Notes: generated by a model from the sequence alone, not told the origin. A stretch of DNA of 13,881 nt from Rhodanobacteraceae bacterium (GCA_025924775.1 JAICHS010000037.1:1-13881), one strand, 5' to 3'. Positions 1 through 6,696 are shown, numbered from the stretch's first letter. A program made the numbers and translations.

Positions 1-1206
1 CAGCACGCCCCAATAGTAGGTGTAATCCCACAGCACCTTGGCGGTCATCACGCGCGCGTTCCCGAACAGCGCGTATTGCCCGCGGTAGAGCTCCAGCGTG
101 TTGCGGTAGAAAGACAGGAACAGTTGCTGGAAGTGGCGCACGGCACGCGCGTCCATCCGTCCCGAGAAATCACGCGCCACGAGTTCGGTGATGTAACCGT
201 TGCCGATGGCGATGAAGTCCGATCCGGGGGAATAGAACGGATCCAGGAACATGGCGGCTTCGCCGGTCAGGGCCCAGCGGTCGGCGCTGAAGACCTGCCG
301 GCAACCGTAGGACACGTTGCGCAGGAAGCGGAAATCGAGCAGCGCGTCGCGGTGCGGCTGCAGCTCGCGCGCCAGCGCCGGTTGGTGCACGTCCAGCCAG
401 GCCAGCGCGCGGTCGAACGTGTTGAACGTTTCCACAGGGTGCAGCGACGCGTCGGCCACGATGCCGATGGAATGCGCACCGGATGCCAGCGGCACCAGCC
501 ATACCCAGTACCCGGGGCCGCACAGGTGGTTGGTGGAGCGCCAGCGTTCCCGCGGCACGCAGCGGTCGCGCCATGCCGGGTCGTCGCACCAGTGGTCGAG
601 GTGCAGGCGCGCGTTCACGCGCAGCCAGGCAGCGCCGATATGGTGGCCATTGTCCTCGGTGAGTCCGAACTGGCGGCGCAGTAGGCCGGCGCGGCCCGAG
701 GCGTCGATCAGCCAGCGTGCACGGTGCGTGCGCAGCGTACCGTCGTGGCTCGCGTGCACTGCGTGCGGTTGGCCGGGATGTACCGCGCGCACGCTGGCGC
801 CCTGGACGAATTCAATGCCGCGGCACGTCGCCTCGCGGCCCAGGAAGTTTTCGAAGGTGCCGCGCTCGAGTTGCCAGGTCGGGATGGGAAACGCGCGGCT
901 GATGCCCAGTTCGGTGGCGCGGCCGAGTTCGGCGCAGCCTTCGCTGAAGAAGAACCGGAAGCCGAACTTGCGTACCTGCGCGGCATCCAGATGCGCGCGC
1001 AGGCCCAGGGTTTCGGCGAAGTAGTGGGCGCCGATCTCGACCGTGGATTCGCCCACCTTGTGCGCGGCGGCGGGCACCGGATGGCGCCTGCGTTCCAGGA
1101 TCCGGATGGCAAGGTCCGGGCAGCGTGCGCGCAGTTGCAATGCCAACGAAAGCCCGGCGAGTCCCCCACCAAGTATCAGCACGTCCGTTGGCTGCGGGTC
1201 GGGCAT
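1..1206 (-). CDS. FAD-dependent oxidoreductase, halogenase-like (3' end outside window)
   Basis: The frame is open from ATG at 1206 to the left edge (402 codons, no stop), so the C-terminus is missing. Residues 8-27 form an N-terminal Rossmann FAD site with GGGLAG. VGEST (51-55) matches the VGEAT segment of flavin-dependent halogenases. Lys80 in KFGFRF aligns plausibly with the catalytic Lys79 of PrnA (KAAIKF), after a slightly shorter loop. YWVWLVP (233-239) resembles the halogenase WxWxIP motif, and FLDPFYSPG (320-328) fits the Fx.Px.Sx.G motif. The Glu of tryptophan halogenases in that last motif (LEST) is Tyr here, as expected if the substrate is not tryptophan. It is the last visible gene of the ketosynthase operon, starting 5 nt after the glycosyltransferase stop with only a modest ribosome site. 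Similar flavoproteins sit in xanthomonadin/aryl-polyene-type clusters. Whether it halogenates or only oxidises its substrate cannot be settled from sequence alone. Confidence 0.85.
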   Translation of the reverse strand, partial: MPDPQPTDVLILGGGLAGLSLALQLRARCPDLAIRILERRRHPVPAAAHKVGESTVEIGAHYFAETLGLRAHLDAAQVRKFGFRFFFSEGCAELGRATELGISRAFPIPTWQLERGTFENFLGREATCRGIEFVQGASVRAVHPGQPHAVHASHDGTLRTHRARWLIDASGRAGLLRRQFGLTEDNGHHIGAAWLRVNARLHLDHWCDDPAWRDRCVPRERWRSTNHLCGPGYWVWLVPLASGAHSIGIVADASLHPVETFNTFDRALAWLDVHQPALARELQPHRDALLDFRFLRNVSYGCRQVFSADRWALTGEAAMFLDPFYSPGSDFIAIGNGYITELVARDFSGRMDARAVRHFQQLFLSFYRNTLELYRGQYALFGNARVMTAKVLWDYTYYWGVL

Positions 1207-1211
1207 CGTGC

Positions 1212-2024
1212 CTAGTGTCCCGGCGGCTGGCCGGCATTGGCCAGCGGCGTGGGCGGCGGTGCATCCAGCAGCCGCCCGGGGTCGTGGATGCACGGCGGGC
1301 TGCCGTGCGAAGCGCGGTAGCTTCGCACCATGTGGCCGTAATGCACCACGCGCCAGAAGGTGTACCAGGTGATGCGCAGGACGTCGCGCACGGGCCGGAA
1401 GTGGCTGTGGCGCGCACTGTCGTCGTAGCGGCAGGTGATGGGGATGGACACGATGGGCAGGTCCAGGTCACGCGCGGCGGCGATCAGGATGGCGGCTTCG
1501 AACACGAAGTCCTGCGCCGGCAGATCCACCAAGTCCACCGCTGCGCGCGGATACCAGCGCTGGCCGCTCTGGGTGTCGGCCACCGGCCGGCCGCAGCCCC
1601 AGCTGATGCCCCAGTCCGCGAAATCGTTGGCGCGTCGGCGGCCGCTGGGCTGGCGCTCGCGTTGCAGCATGCGCGCGCCGATGACCAAGGCACCCGGAAA
1701 CCGGCGCGCGGCATCCAGGATGCGCGGAATGTCGGCGGGGTCGTGCTGGCCATCGCCGTCCATCGTCAGCACGCCGGTTGCGCCCAGCTTCAGGGCCATG
1801 TGGAAACCCGCGCGCAGGGCCTCGCCCTTGCCGCGGCGTCGTGGGTGGCGGATCAAGGTCACCGGCATCTGCGCGACGAGCGCCGCGGTGTCGTCGCTGG
1901 AGCCGTCGTCGACCACGATCACGTCGCGGCAGTGCGCCAGGATGCCCAGCAGCAGACCGCGGATCGCGCGCGCCTCGTTGAGGCAGGGCACGACCACGAA
2001 GGGGCGGGCGGTGGCATCGTTCAA
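1212..2024 (-). CDS. Family 2 glycosyltransferase, DPM1-like (TTG start)
   Basis: This 270-residue protein has a GT-A fold. VVVPCLNE (10-17) is the first strand, VDDGSSDD (38-45) the nucleotide-binding segment, and MDGDGQHD (88-95) the DxD-type metal/sugar-nucleotide motif. The family (dolichyl-phosphate mannose synthase-like) transfers a sugar from a nucleotide or other donor to a lipid or small-molecule acceptor. No clear transmembrane segment is seen, although WYTFWRVVHY (220-229) could associate with membrane. No ATG or GTG lies near the conserved N-terminus. TTG at 2024 overlaps the upstream stop (TTGA) and has GGAG 8 nt before it, so I chose it. The same frame stays open upstream to 3362, but there it only shadows the ketosynthase genes. 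Its place in the operon suggests it decorates the polyene product or its lipid anchor, which is inference. Confidence 0.88.
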   Translation of the reverse strand: MNDATARPFVVVPCLNEARAIRGLLLGILAHCRDVIVVDDGSSDDTAALVAQMPVTLIRHPRRRGKGEALRAGFHMALKLGATGVLTMDGDGQHDPADIPRILDAARRFPGALVIGARMLQRERQPSGRRRANDFADWGISWGCGRPVADTQSGQRWYPRAAVDLVDLPAQDFVFEAAILIAAARDLDLPIVSIPITCRYDDSARHSHFRPVRDVLRITWYTFWRVVHYGHMVRSYRASHGSPPCIHDPGRLLDAPPPTPLANAGQPPGH

Positions 2025-2821
2025 GGCGTGATCTCCATTTCCAGCGACGATCCTGATGACAGCGCCAGCGCCTGCCGGGTGGATCGCGTTGCCGCAAGCG
2101 CGGCAAGCAGCAGCAGCGCCTGTGCGTTGGCCGGATTGTCGCCGGCCGCGCGCGCCAGCGCCAACCCGGCGGGCCCGGGCGCGGCGGCCGGGGCGGCGTC
2201 CAGTGCCAGCGTCAGGCGCGCGCCCGCGGCGGCATCGGGCGCCAGCACGAGGGCCATGCCGAACGCCAGCGTGGTGCGGGTCATCTCCGCGAGCGGGCCG
2301 GTGGACGCGACATCGCAACAGGCCAACAGCACCGGCGTGGCCTCTGCGCACGCGAACACCGCGGCTTCCAGCAGGCCCGCGGCGAAGCTGCGGTGGTGGG
2401 CAGTGATGGCGCTGGAGGCGCGCGTGCAGCCGGTCGCGATGGTCCAGTAGCCGGCCGGCGCGTTCAGCACCGAGTTGTGGAATTTGGTCGGCGACAGCTC
2501 TAGCGGTGCGTGCGCCAGGGTCTCGCACACATAGTCGGTGATCGCAAGTTCGCCGTGGGTCGAAGCGAAGATGCATGGCAGGGTTGCCGCATCCAGCCCC
2601 GACATCGCTACGGCTTGCGCCGCGACCTCGGCCGCCAGGCGCACGCCGTCGGGGGCGCGCCGACGCTCCGCGGCGGGCAGGATGTTTGCGGCCGGCTTGA
2701 CCGGTGCGGTGTCTGCGAGGCCGCGTTCGCCCAGCAGCACGCTGCGCAGGCTCGGCCAGTCGGGCGCGCCTTGCAACCACGCGCCGACACCGGCGATGCG
2801 CAGCGCGGGCAGCGTGTTCAT
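2021..2821 (-). CDS. Beta-ketoacyl synthase-like chain-length factor
   Basis: This 266-residue protein resembles only the N-terminal half of a ketosynthase (PF13723, 'beta-ketoacyl synthase chain length factor' type). The landmark is FHNSVLNAPAGYWTIATGC (114-132), aligning with the region before the ketosynthase active-site Cys. A cysteine (Cys132 in ATGCTRASSA) falls at about the nucleophile position, but no HGTxT, KxxxGH or NSFGFGGNN segment follows, so the full catalytic triad is absent. In aryl-polyene systems such a short partner (ApeC) forms a heterodimer with a complete ketosynthase (ApeO) and helps set chain length. The neighbouring complete ketosynthase would be that partner here. 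The start ATG at 2821 overlaps the upstream stop (ATGA) and has GGAG 7 nt upstream. An upstream start at 2929 would only extend it into the ketosynthase gene. Confidence 0.85.
   Translation of the reverse strand: MNTLPALRIAGVGAWLQGAPDWPSLRSVLLGERGLADTAPVKPAANILPAAERRRAPDGVRLAAEVAAQAVAMSGLDAATLPCIFASTHGELAITDYVCETLAHAPLELSPTKFHNSVLNAPAGYWTIATGCTRASSAITAHHRSFAAGLLEAAVFACAEATPVLLACCDVASTGPLAEMTRTTLAFGMALVLAPDAAAGARLTLALDAAPAAAPGPAGLALARAAGDNPANAQALLLLAALAATRSTRQALALSSGSSLEMEITP
2033..2036 (-). promoter_or_regulatory. Ribosome binding site fixing the TTG start of the glycosyltransferase
   Basis: GGAG on the minus strand lies inside the last codons of the upstream chain-length-factor gene, with an 8-nt spacer to TTG at 2024. 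Together with the TTGA stop/start overlap it supports translational coupling and decides the start in a region that lacks an ATG. Confidence 0.6.
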
Positions 2822-4014
2822 GCCGGTTCTCCACGCGTGAACACCAGGCAGGTGTTGTTGCCCCCGAAGCCGAACGAATTGCTGAGCGCCACCTCGATGC
2901 GCCGCACCTCCGGTTGCAGCGCCAGCCATGCGGCAGCTTCAGGCATGGGCCGTGCGCAGCCGAGGCTGGGCGGAACGAAGCCATGCTCGATCGCCAGCAG
3001 CGCGAGCACGGCTTCCAGTGCACCTGCGGCGCCCAGGGTGTGGCCGGTGAAGCCCTTGGTGGCGCTGGCGCGCGCGCGCGCCGGAAAGCGTGGCAACAGC
3101 TTGGCTTCCACTTCGTCGTTCTTGACCGTCGCGGTGCCGTGCAGGTTGATGTAGTCCACGGCGTCGCTGTGGATGCCGGCGCGCGCCAGCGCGGCGTCGA
3201 GTGCGGCCAGCGCGCCACGGCCGTCGGGTTGCGGCGTGGACATGTGCCAGGCGTCGCTGGATTCGCCGTAGCCGGCCAGCCGCGGTGCGGTCGGCGCGGC
3301 GTCCACGCGTTCCAGCAGCGCAAAAGCCGCCGCCTCGCCGATCGAGATCCCGTCGCGCCCAAGGTCGAACGGCCGGCAGCCGGTGCGCGAAACCAGCGCC
3401 AGCGAATGGAAGCCGAACAGCACGCTGTCGCACAAGGTGTCCACGCCGCCGACCAGCGCGGCGTCGACCAGGCCCAGCCGGATCAGACGCTCGGCGGATG
3501 CGAATGCCTTGGCCGATGACGAGCACGCGGTCGAGATCGTCAGTGCGGGCCCACCGATGCCGGTGGCCGCGGCGACGAATGCGACCAGCGAGTGCGGCGT
3601 GTGGATCTCCGGGCGGCGCAGGTCATCCGGAAAATGCCCATGGTCGAGCCGGCGATAGGCCGCTTCGGTGGCGCCGATGCTTGCGGTCGAGGTGCCCAGC
3701 ACCAGGGCCACGCGCGTCGCGCCGTAGCGTTCGACCGCGCGGGCGGCGGCTGCACGCACGCCATCCTGCTCAAGGCCGAGCCATGCGAGACGGTTGTTGC
3801 GGCATTCCCAGCGCGCAAACGGCGCGGGCAGGGGCGCGTCCTCGACGCCGGCCACGCGTCCGATCCGGCAGTCCAGCGGCGCCGAGGAAAAGTCGTTGGG
3901 GGCAAGCCCGCTGCGGCCGTTGCGCAGCGCGTCCAGATGCGCCGCCAGCCCGCGTCCGAGCGCGGACGTCGCGCTTGCGGCCGTGATGGCGAGCGGTTCG
4001 ATGCGTGCCGGCAC
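2818..4014 (-). CDS. 3-oxoacyl-ACP synthase (FabF-like, type II polyene/fatty acid)
   Basis: This complete 398-residue ketosynthase catalyses decarboxylative condensation of malonyl-ACP with an acyl-ACP. All catalytic elements are visible: nucleophile Cys164 in STACSSS (161-167), His292 in NLHGTAT (290-296), Lys320 and His325 in KGFTGH, and the C-terminal glycine loop NSFGFGGNN (379-387). Its length is normal for the FabF/KAS II family. It is the first gene of the leftward operon, and its stop overlaps the start of the chain-length factor by ATGA, which suggests a KS-CLF heterodimer made in equal amounts as in aryl-polyene and type II polyketide synthases. The start is GTG at 4014, supported by an AGGAAGG site upstream. 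It could instead be an accessory ketosynthase of the ApeR type. Assignment to primary FabF is less likely given its partners. Confidence 0.92.
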   Translation of the reverse strand: MPARIEPLAITAASATSALGRGLAAHLDALRNGRSGLAPNDFSSAPLDCRIGRVAGVEDAPLPAPFARWECRNNRLAWLGLEQDGVRAAAARAVERYGATRVALVLGTSTASIGATEAAYRRLDHGHFPDDLRRPEIHTPHSLVAFVAAATGIGGPALTISTACSSSAKAFASAERLIRLGLVDAALVGGVDTLCDSVLFGFHSLALVSRTGCRPFDLGRDGISIGEAAAFALLERVDAAPTAPRLAGYGESSDAWHMSTPQPDGRGALAALDAALARAGIHSDAVDYINLHGTATVKNDEVEAKLLPRFPARARASATKGFTGHTLGAAGALEAVLALLAIEHGFVPPSLGCARPMPEAAAWLALQPEVRRIEVALSNSFGFGGNNTCLVFTRGEPA

Positions 4015-4020
4015 CCGGTA

Positions 4021-4027
4021 CCTTCCT
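4021..4027 (-). promoter_or_regulatory. Ribosome binding site for the GTG start of the ketosynthase
   Basis: AGGAAGG on the minus strand ends 6 nt before GTG at 4014. It is the best purine-rich site in the leader and supports the GTG start, which keeps the usual short ketosynthase N-terminus. Confidence 0.55.
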
Positions 4028-4043
4028 GCAGGCGAAAAACGCC

Positions 4044-4049
4044 AGTATA
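4044..4049 (-). promoter_or_regulatory. Candidate -10 element of the leftward ketosynthase operon
   Basis: TATACT on the minus strand matches the sigma-70 -10 consensus at 5 of 6 positions. It lies about 30 nt upstream of the GTG start, leaving a leader of about 20-25 nt that holds the AGGAAGG site. No convincing -35 hexamer is seen at 16-18 nt spacing, so the promoter may depend on an activator or the call may be wrong. Confidence 0.35.
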
Positions 4050-4098
4050 GGGGCGCATCCTGGCGCGCCTGCTGCGGTTGCGGCGTCGGTCATGCGGT

Positions 4099-4104
4099 TA
4101 CACT
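4099..4104 (+). promoter_or_regulatory. Candidate -10 element for hemF
   Basis: TACACT in the context GGTTACACTT matches 4 of 6 consensus bases and lies 72 nt upstream of the hemF ATG. The only -35-like hexamer nearby, TTGCGG at 4078, is at a short 15-nt spacing. It shares the 162-bp intergenic region 4015-4176 with the divergent ketosynthase operon; no other gene is seen there. Confidence 0.28.
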
Positions 4105-4176
4105 TCGCGCGCAGCGTACGGCCGGGCGTATCCGCGTGGCGGGCGCTTCGGCGCCTGCCGATACCGGGAATTGTCG

Positions 4177-5145
4177 ATGCCATCGAACCTTGAACGAGTG
4201 GATGCCTTCCTGCGCAACTTGCAGGATCGCATCTGCGCTGCGCTGGAACAGGCCGACGGCGAAGCCCGCTTCGTCGAAGATGCGTGGACGCGGTCCGCGG
4301 CGCCTGCGCTTGCTGCCGCGCAAGACACTGGCGGACCGGCTGCGACGGTCGGTTGGCCCCCGGGCGGCGGGCGCACCCGGGTACTGAGGGATGGCGCGGT
4401 CATCGAACAGGGCGGCGTCAACTACTCGCGCGTGGCGGGCGCCAGCCTGCCGGCGTCGGCCACCCAACACCGCCCACAGCTCGCGGGTCGGCAGTGGGCC
4501 GCGACCGGCGTGTCACTGGTGATCCATCCACGCAACCCGTACGTGCCGACCTCGCACGCCAACGTGCGTTACTTCGAGGCCGACAAGGAGGGCGAGGCGC
4601 CGGTGTGGTGGTTTGGCGGCGGGTTCGACCTGACGCCGTTCTATCCCTTCGACGAGGATTGCGTGCACTGGCACGAGGTCGCGCGCGACCTGTGCGCACC
4701 GTTCGGCACCGAGGTGTACCCGAAGTACAAGCATTGGTGCGACGAGTACTTTTACCTGAAGCACCGTCACGAGAACCGCGGCATCGGCGGCCTGTTCTTC
4801 GATGACCTGAACGCGGGGGGCTTCGAGCGGTGCTTCGGGTTCCTGCAGGCGGTGGGCAACGGTTATCTCGACGCCTACCTGCCGATCGTGGCGCGCCGCA
4901 AGGACACGCCGTATGGCGAGCGCGAGCGCGAGTTCCAGCTGTACCGCCGCGGGCGCTACGTGGAGTTCAACCTGGTGTACGACCGCGGCACCCTGTTCGG
5001 CCTGCAGTCCGGCGGCCGCACCGAGTCCATCCTGATGTCGCTGCCGCCGCGGCTGCGCTATGAGTACGGCTATGCGCCTGAACCCGGCAGCGCCGAAGCG
5101 CGGCTTGCGGAATACCTCAAGCCGCGCGAGTGGGTGTCCGGCTGA
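4177..5145 (+). CDS. hemF: Oxygen-dependent coproporphyrinogen III oxidase
   Basis: HemF oxidatively decarboxylates two propionates of coproporphyrinogen III to give protoporphyrinogen IX in haem synthesis, using O2, as a cytosolic homodimer. The 322-residue product follows E. coli HemF closely: NLQDRIC near the N-terminus, HPRNPYVPTSHANVR (117-131), VWWFGGGFDLTPFY (143-156), WCDEYFYLKHR (187-197), GIGGLFFDDLN (202-212), and QLYRRGRYVEFNLV (254-267) with GLQSGGRTESILM (275-287). It is about 20 residues longer than the usual ~300 because of an Ala/Pro/Gly-rich insertion at residues 40-62, just before the conserved GGGRxRV loop. ATG at 4177 is chosen because MPSNLERVDAFL aligns with the E. coli N-terminus and GGGA precedes it. 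The frame is open upstream to 4078, but those residues resemble nothing in the family. It stands alone, convergent with rhlE. Confidence 0.97.
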   Translation: MPSNLERVDAFLRNLQDRICAALEQADGEARFVEDAWTRSAAPALAAAQDTGGPAATVGWPPGGGRTRVLRDGAVIEQGGVNYSRVAGASLPASATQHRPQLAGRQWAATGVSLVIHPRNPYVPTSHANVRYFEADKEGEAPVWWFGGGFDLTPFYPFDEDCVHWHEVARDLCAPFGTEVYPKYKHWCDEYFYLKHRHENRGIGGLFFDDLNAGGFERCFGFLQAVGNGYLDAYLPIVARRKDTPYGEREREFQLYRRGRYVEFNLVYDRGTLFGLQSGGRTESILMSLPPRLRYEYGYAPEPGSAEARLAEYLKPREWVSG

Positions 5146-5148
5146 AGC

Positions 5149-6492
5149 CTACGCCTTGTGTGGCCTGGCGTTGCCGCGCCAGCGATGGTTGCCCTTGTTG
5201 CCGGGCGCGCGTTCATCCTGACCACGTTGTCCGTTCGGACGCCGCACGTGCGCGGGCTTGGCGGGGGCGGCGTGGTTGCGGCCGACGTTGCCGTGCTTGC
5301 GGCCGGGCTTGCGCGCCGGCGCCGCCGGGCGATCCAGCTGCAGGTTCCAGCCGGGTTCGAAGCCTGCGATGGTTTCGATCGCGAGGTCCTGTTTCAGCAG
5401 GCGGCGGATATCCCGCAGCAGGCCTTCTTCCTCACGGCTGACCAGCGACAGCGCCAGGCCCTCGGCACCGGCGCGGCCGGTGCGGCCGATGCGGTGCACG
5501 TAATCCTGCGCGACCATCGGCAGATCGTAGTTCACCACCGCCGGCAGTTGCGCGATGTCGAGGCCGCGCGCCGCGATGTCGGTCGCCACCAGCACGGTGA
5601 CCTTGCCCGACTTGAAATCGGCCAGGGCGCGGGTGCGCTGGTTCTGGCTCTTGTTGCCGTGGATGGCGGCGACGCGGAAACCGTGCAGGCCAAGGTATTT
5701 GGCGAGCTTGTCGGCGCCGTGCTTGGTGCGTGCGAACACCAGCGTCTGGCGGCGGCTGTCGGCGGCCAGCAGGTGCAGCAGCAGGTCGCGCTTCTTGTCC
5801 GCGTCGACCGGATGCACGCGATGGTGCACGCCGACCGCGACCGCGTTCGGCAGCGCCATCTGCACTTCGCGCGGGTCGCGCATGAACTGCGCGGCCAGTG
5901 CCTTGATTTCCGGCGCGAAGGTGGCCGAGAACAACAGCGTCTGGCGCGACGTGCGTGGCAGCGCGCCCATGATCTTGCGCAGCGCCGGTGCGAAGCCCAT
6001 GTCGAGCATGCGGTCGGCCTCGTCCAGCACCAGCGTGTCGATGCGCGACAGGTCGACGTTGCGGCGGTCCATGTGGTCGATCAGGCGGCCCGGCGTGGCG
6101 ACGATGATGTCGGTGCCGCGGCGCAGCGCCTGCACCTGGCCGCCCATGCCGACGCCGCCGAACACCGCGGCGGCGTGCACGCGCAGGTACTTGCCGTACG
6201 CGCGCAGGTTGTCGTGGATCTGGGCCGCGAGTTCACGCGTGGGGGTGAGGATCAGCGCGCGCGGGCGGTGGTCGTGCCGATCGGATGTGGCCTCGTCGAT
6301 ACCCAGCCGCTGCAGCAGCGGCAACGCGAACGCCGCGGTCTTGCCGGTGCCGGTTTGGGCGCCGGCCATCAGGTCGTGGCCTTCCCGCACCAGCGGGATC
6401 GCGGCAGCCTGGATCGGGGTAGGGGTGGCGTAGCCCTGTTCGGCAAGCGCGCGCAACAGCGCGGGCGCGAGCCCGAGCGATTCGAAAGTCAT
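5149..6492 (-). CDS. rhlE: DEAD-box ATP-dependent RNA helicase, RhlE type
   Basis: This 447-residue RNA helicase would unwind short RNA duplexes in ribosome assembly or RNA turnover. All motifs are in order: Q motif GYATPTPIQ (20-28), Walker A AQTGTGKT (45-52), PTRELAAQ (84-91), TPGRL (133-137), DEAD (157-160), SAT (189-191), VFARTKHGAD (252-261), ATDIAARGLD (303-312) and HRIGRTGRAG (333-342). The N-terminus MTFESLGLAPALLRALAEQG matches E. coli RhlE, not the SrmB, DeaD or DbpA types. The tail from about residue 388 is low-complexity and rich in Arg, Lys, Gly, Asn and His, as usual for RNA-binding tails of this family. ATG at 6492 is chosen over 6552 because it begins at the conserved N-terminus and has AGGAG 7 nt upstream. 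Its stop lies 3 bp from the convergent hemF stop. Confidence 0.96.
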   Translation of the reverse strand: MTFESLGLAPALLRALAEQGYATPTPIQAAAIPLVREGHDLMAGAQTGTGKTAAFALPLLQRLGIDEATSDRHDHRPRALILTPTRELAAQIHDNLRAYGKYLRVHAAAVFGGVGMGGQVQALRRGTDIIVATPGRLIDHMDRRNVDLSRIDTLVLDEADRMLDMGFAPALRKIMGALPRTSRQTLLFSATFAPEIKALAAQFMRDPREVQMALPNAVAVGVHHRVHPVDADKKRDLLLHLLAADSRRQTLVFARTKHGADKLAKYLGLHGFRVAAIHGNKSQNQRTRALADFKSGKVTVLVATDIAARGLDIAQLPAVVNYDLPMVAQDYVHRIGRTGRAGAEGLALSLVSREEEGLLRDIRRLLKQDLAIETIAGFEPGWNLQLDRPAAPARKPGRKHGNVGRNHAAPAKPAHVRRPNGQRGQDERAPGNKGNHRWRGNARPHKA

Positions 6493-6681
6493 GGGGAAGC
6501 TCCTGAAAAATCCCGAGCGTTCCCTAAACCGCGCTGCAGGTAGGCAAAACATTGTGCGGCAGCCGCGATTGCGGCAACCGGGTAGGCGCGACGGGCGAGT
6601 GGCGAGGGACCGCGTGCGCGGCGCTTTTCAGCTACGCGGCTGCGGTGATCCACCAGGGAAGTTCGGGGTGCGGCGCGACAA

Positions 6682-6696
6682 ACTGCGCGCAGTGTA
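6682..6696 (-). promoter_or_regulatory. Candidate promoter -10 with overlapping 12-bp palindrome upstream of rhlE
   Basis: On the minus strand TACACT (6691-6696) is a 4-of-6 match to a -10 element. It runs directly into the perfect palindrome ACTGCGCGCAGT (6682-6693), which could be an operator or a short hairpin at the transcript start. If used, it gives an rhlE leader of nearly 200 nt, compatible with the long leaders of some cold-inducible helicase genes. No good -35 is visible. The rest of the 6493-6784 intergenic region holds no gene on either strand. Confidence 0.22.

Noticed and set aside
1125..2450. 441-codon plus-strand open frame
   Set aside because: Antisense to the glycosyltransferase and chain-length-factor genes; low-complexity translation.
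1212..3362. 716-codon minus-strand frame suggesting a fusion protein
   Set aside because: Only the last 270 codons look like protein (the glycosyltransferase). The upstream part is an out-of-frame shadow of the two ketosynthase genes.
4078..4176. N-terminal extension of HemF to GTG at 4078
   Set aside because: The extra 33 residues have no family counterpart, and the ATG at 4177 matches the conserved N-terminus with a ribosome site.
5158..6543. 461-codon plus-strand open frame
   Set aside because: It covers the clearly real rhlE gene on the other strand; its Arg/Ala/Val-rich translation has no domain.
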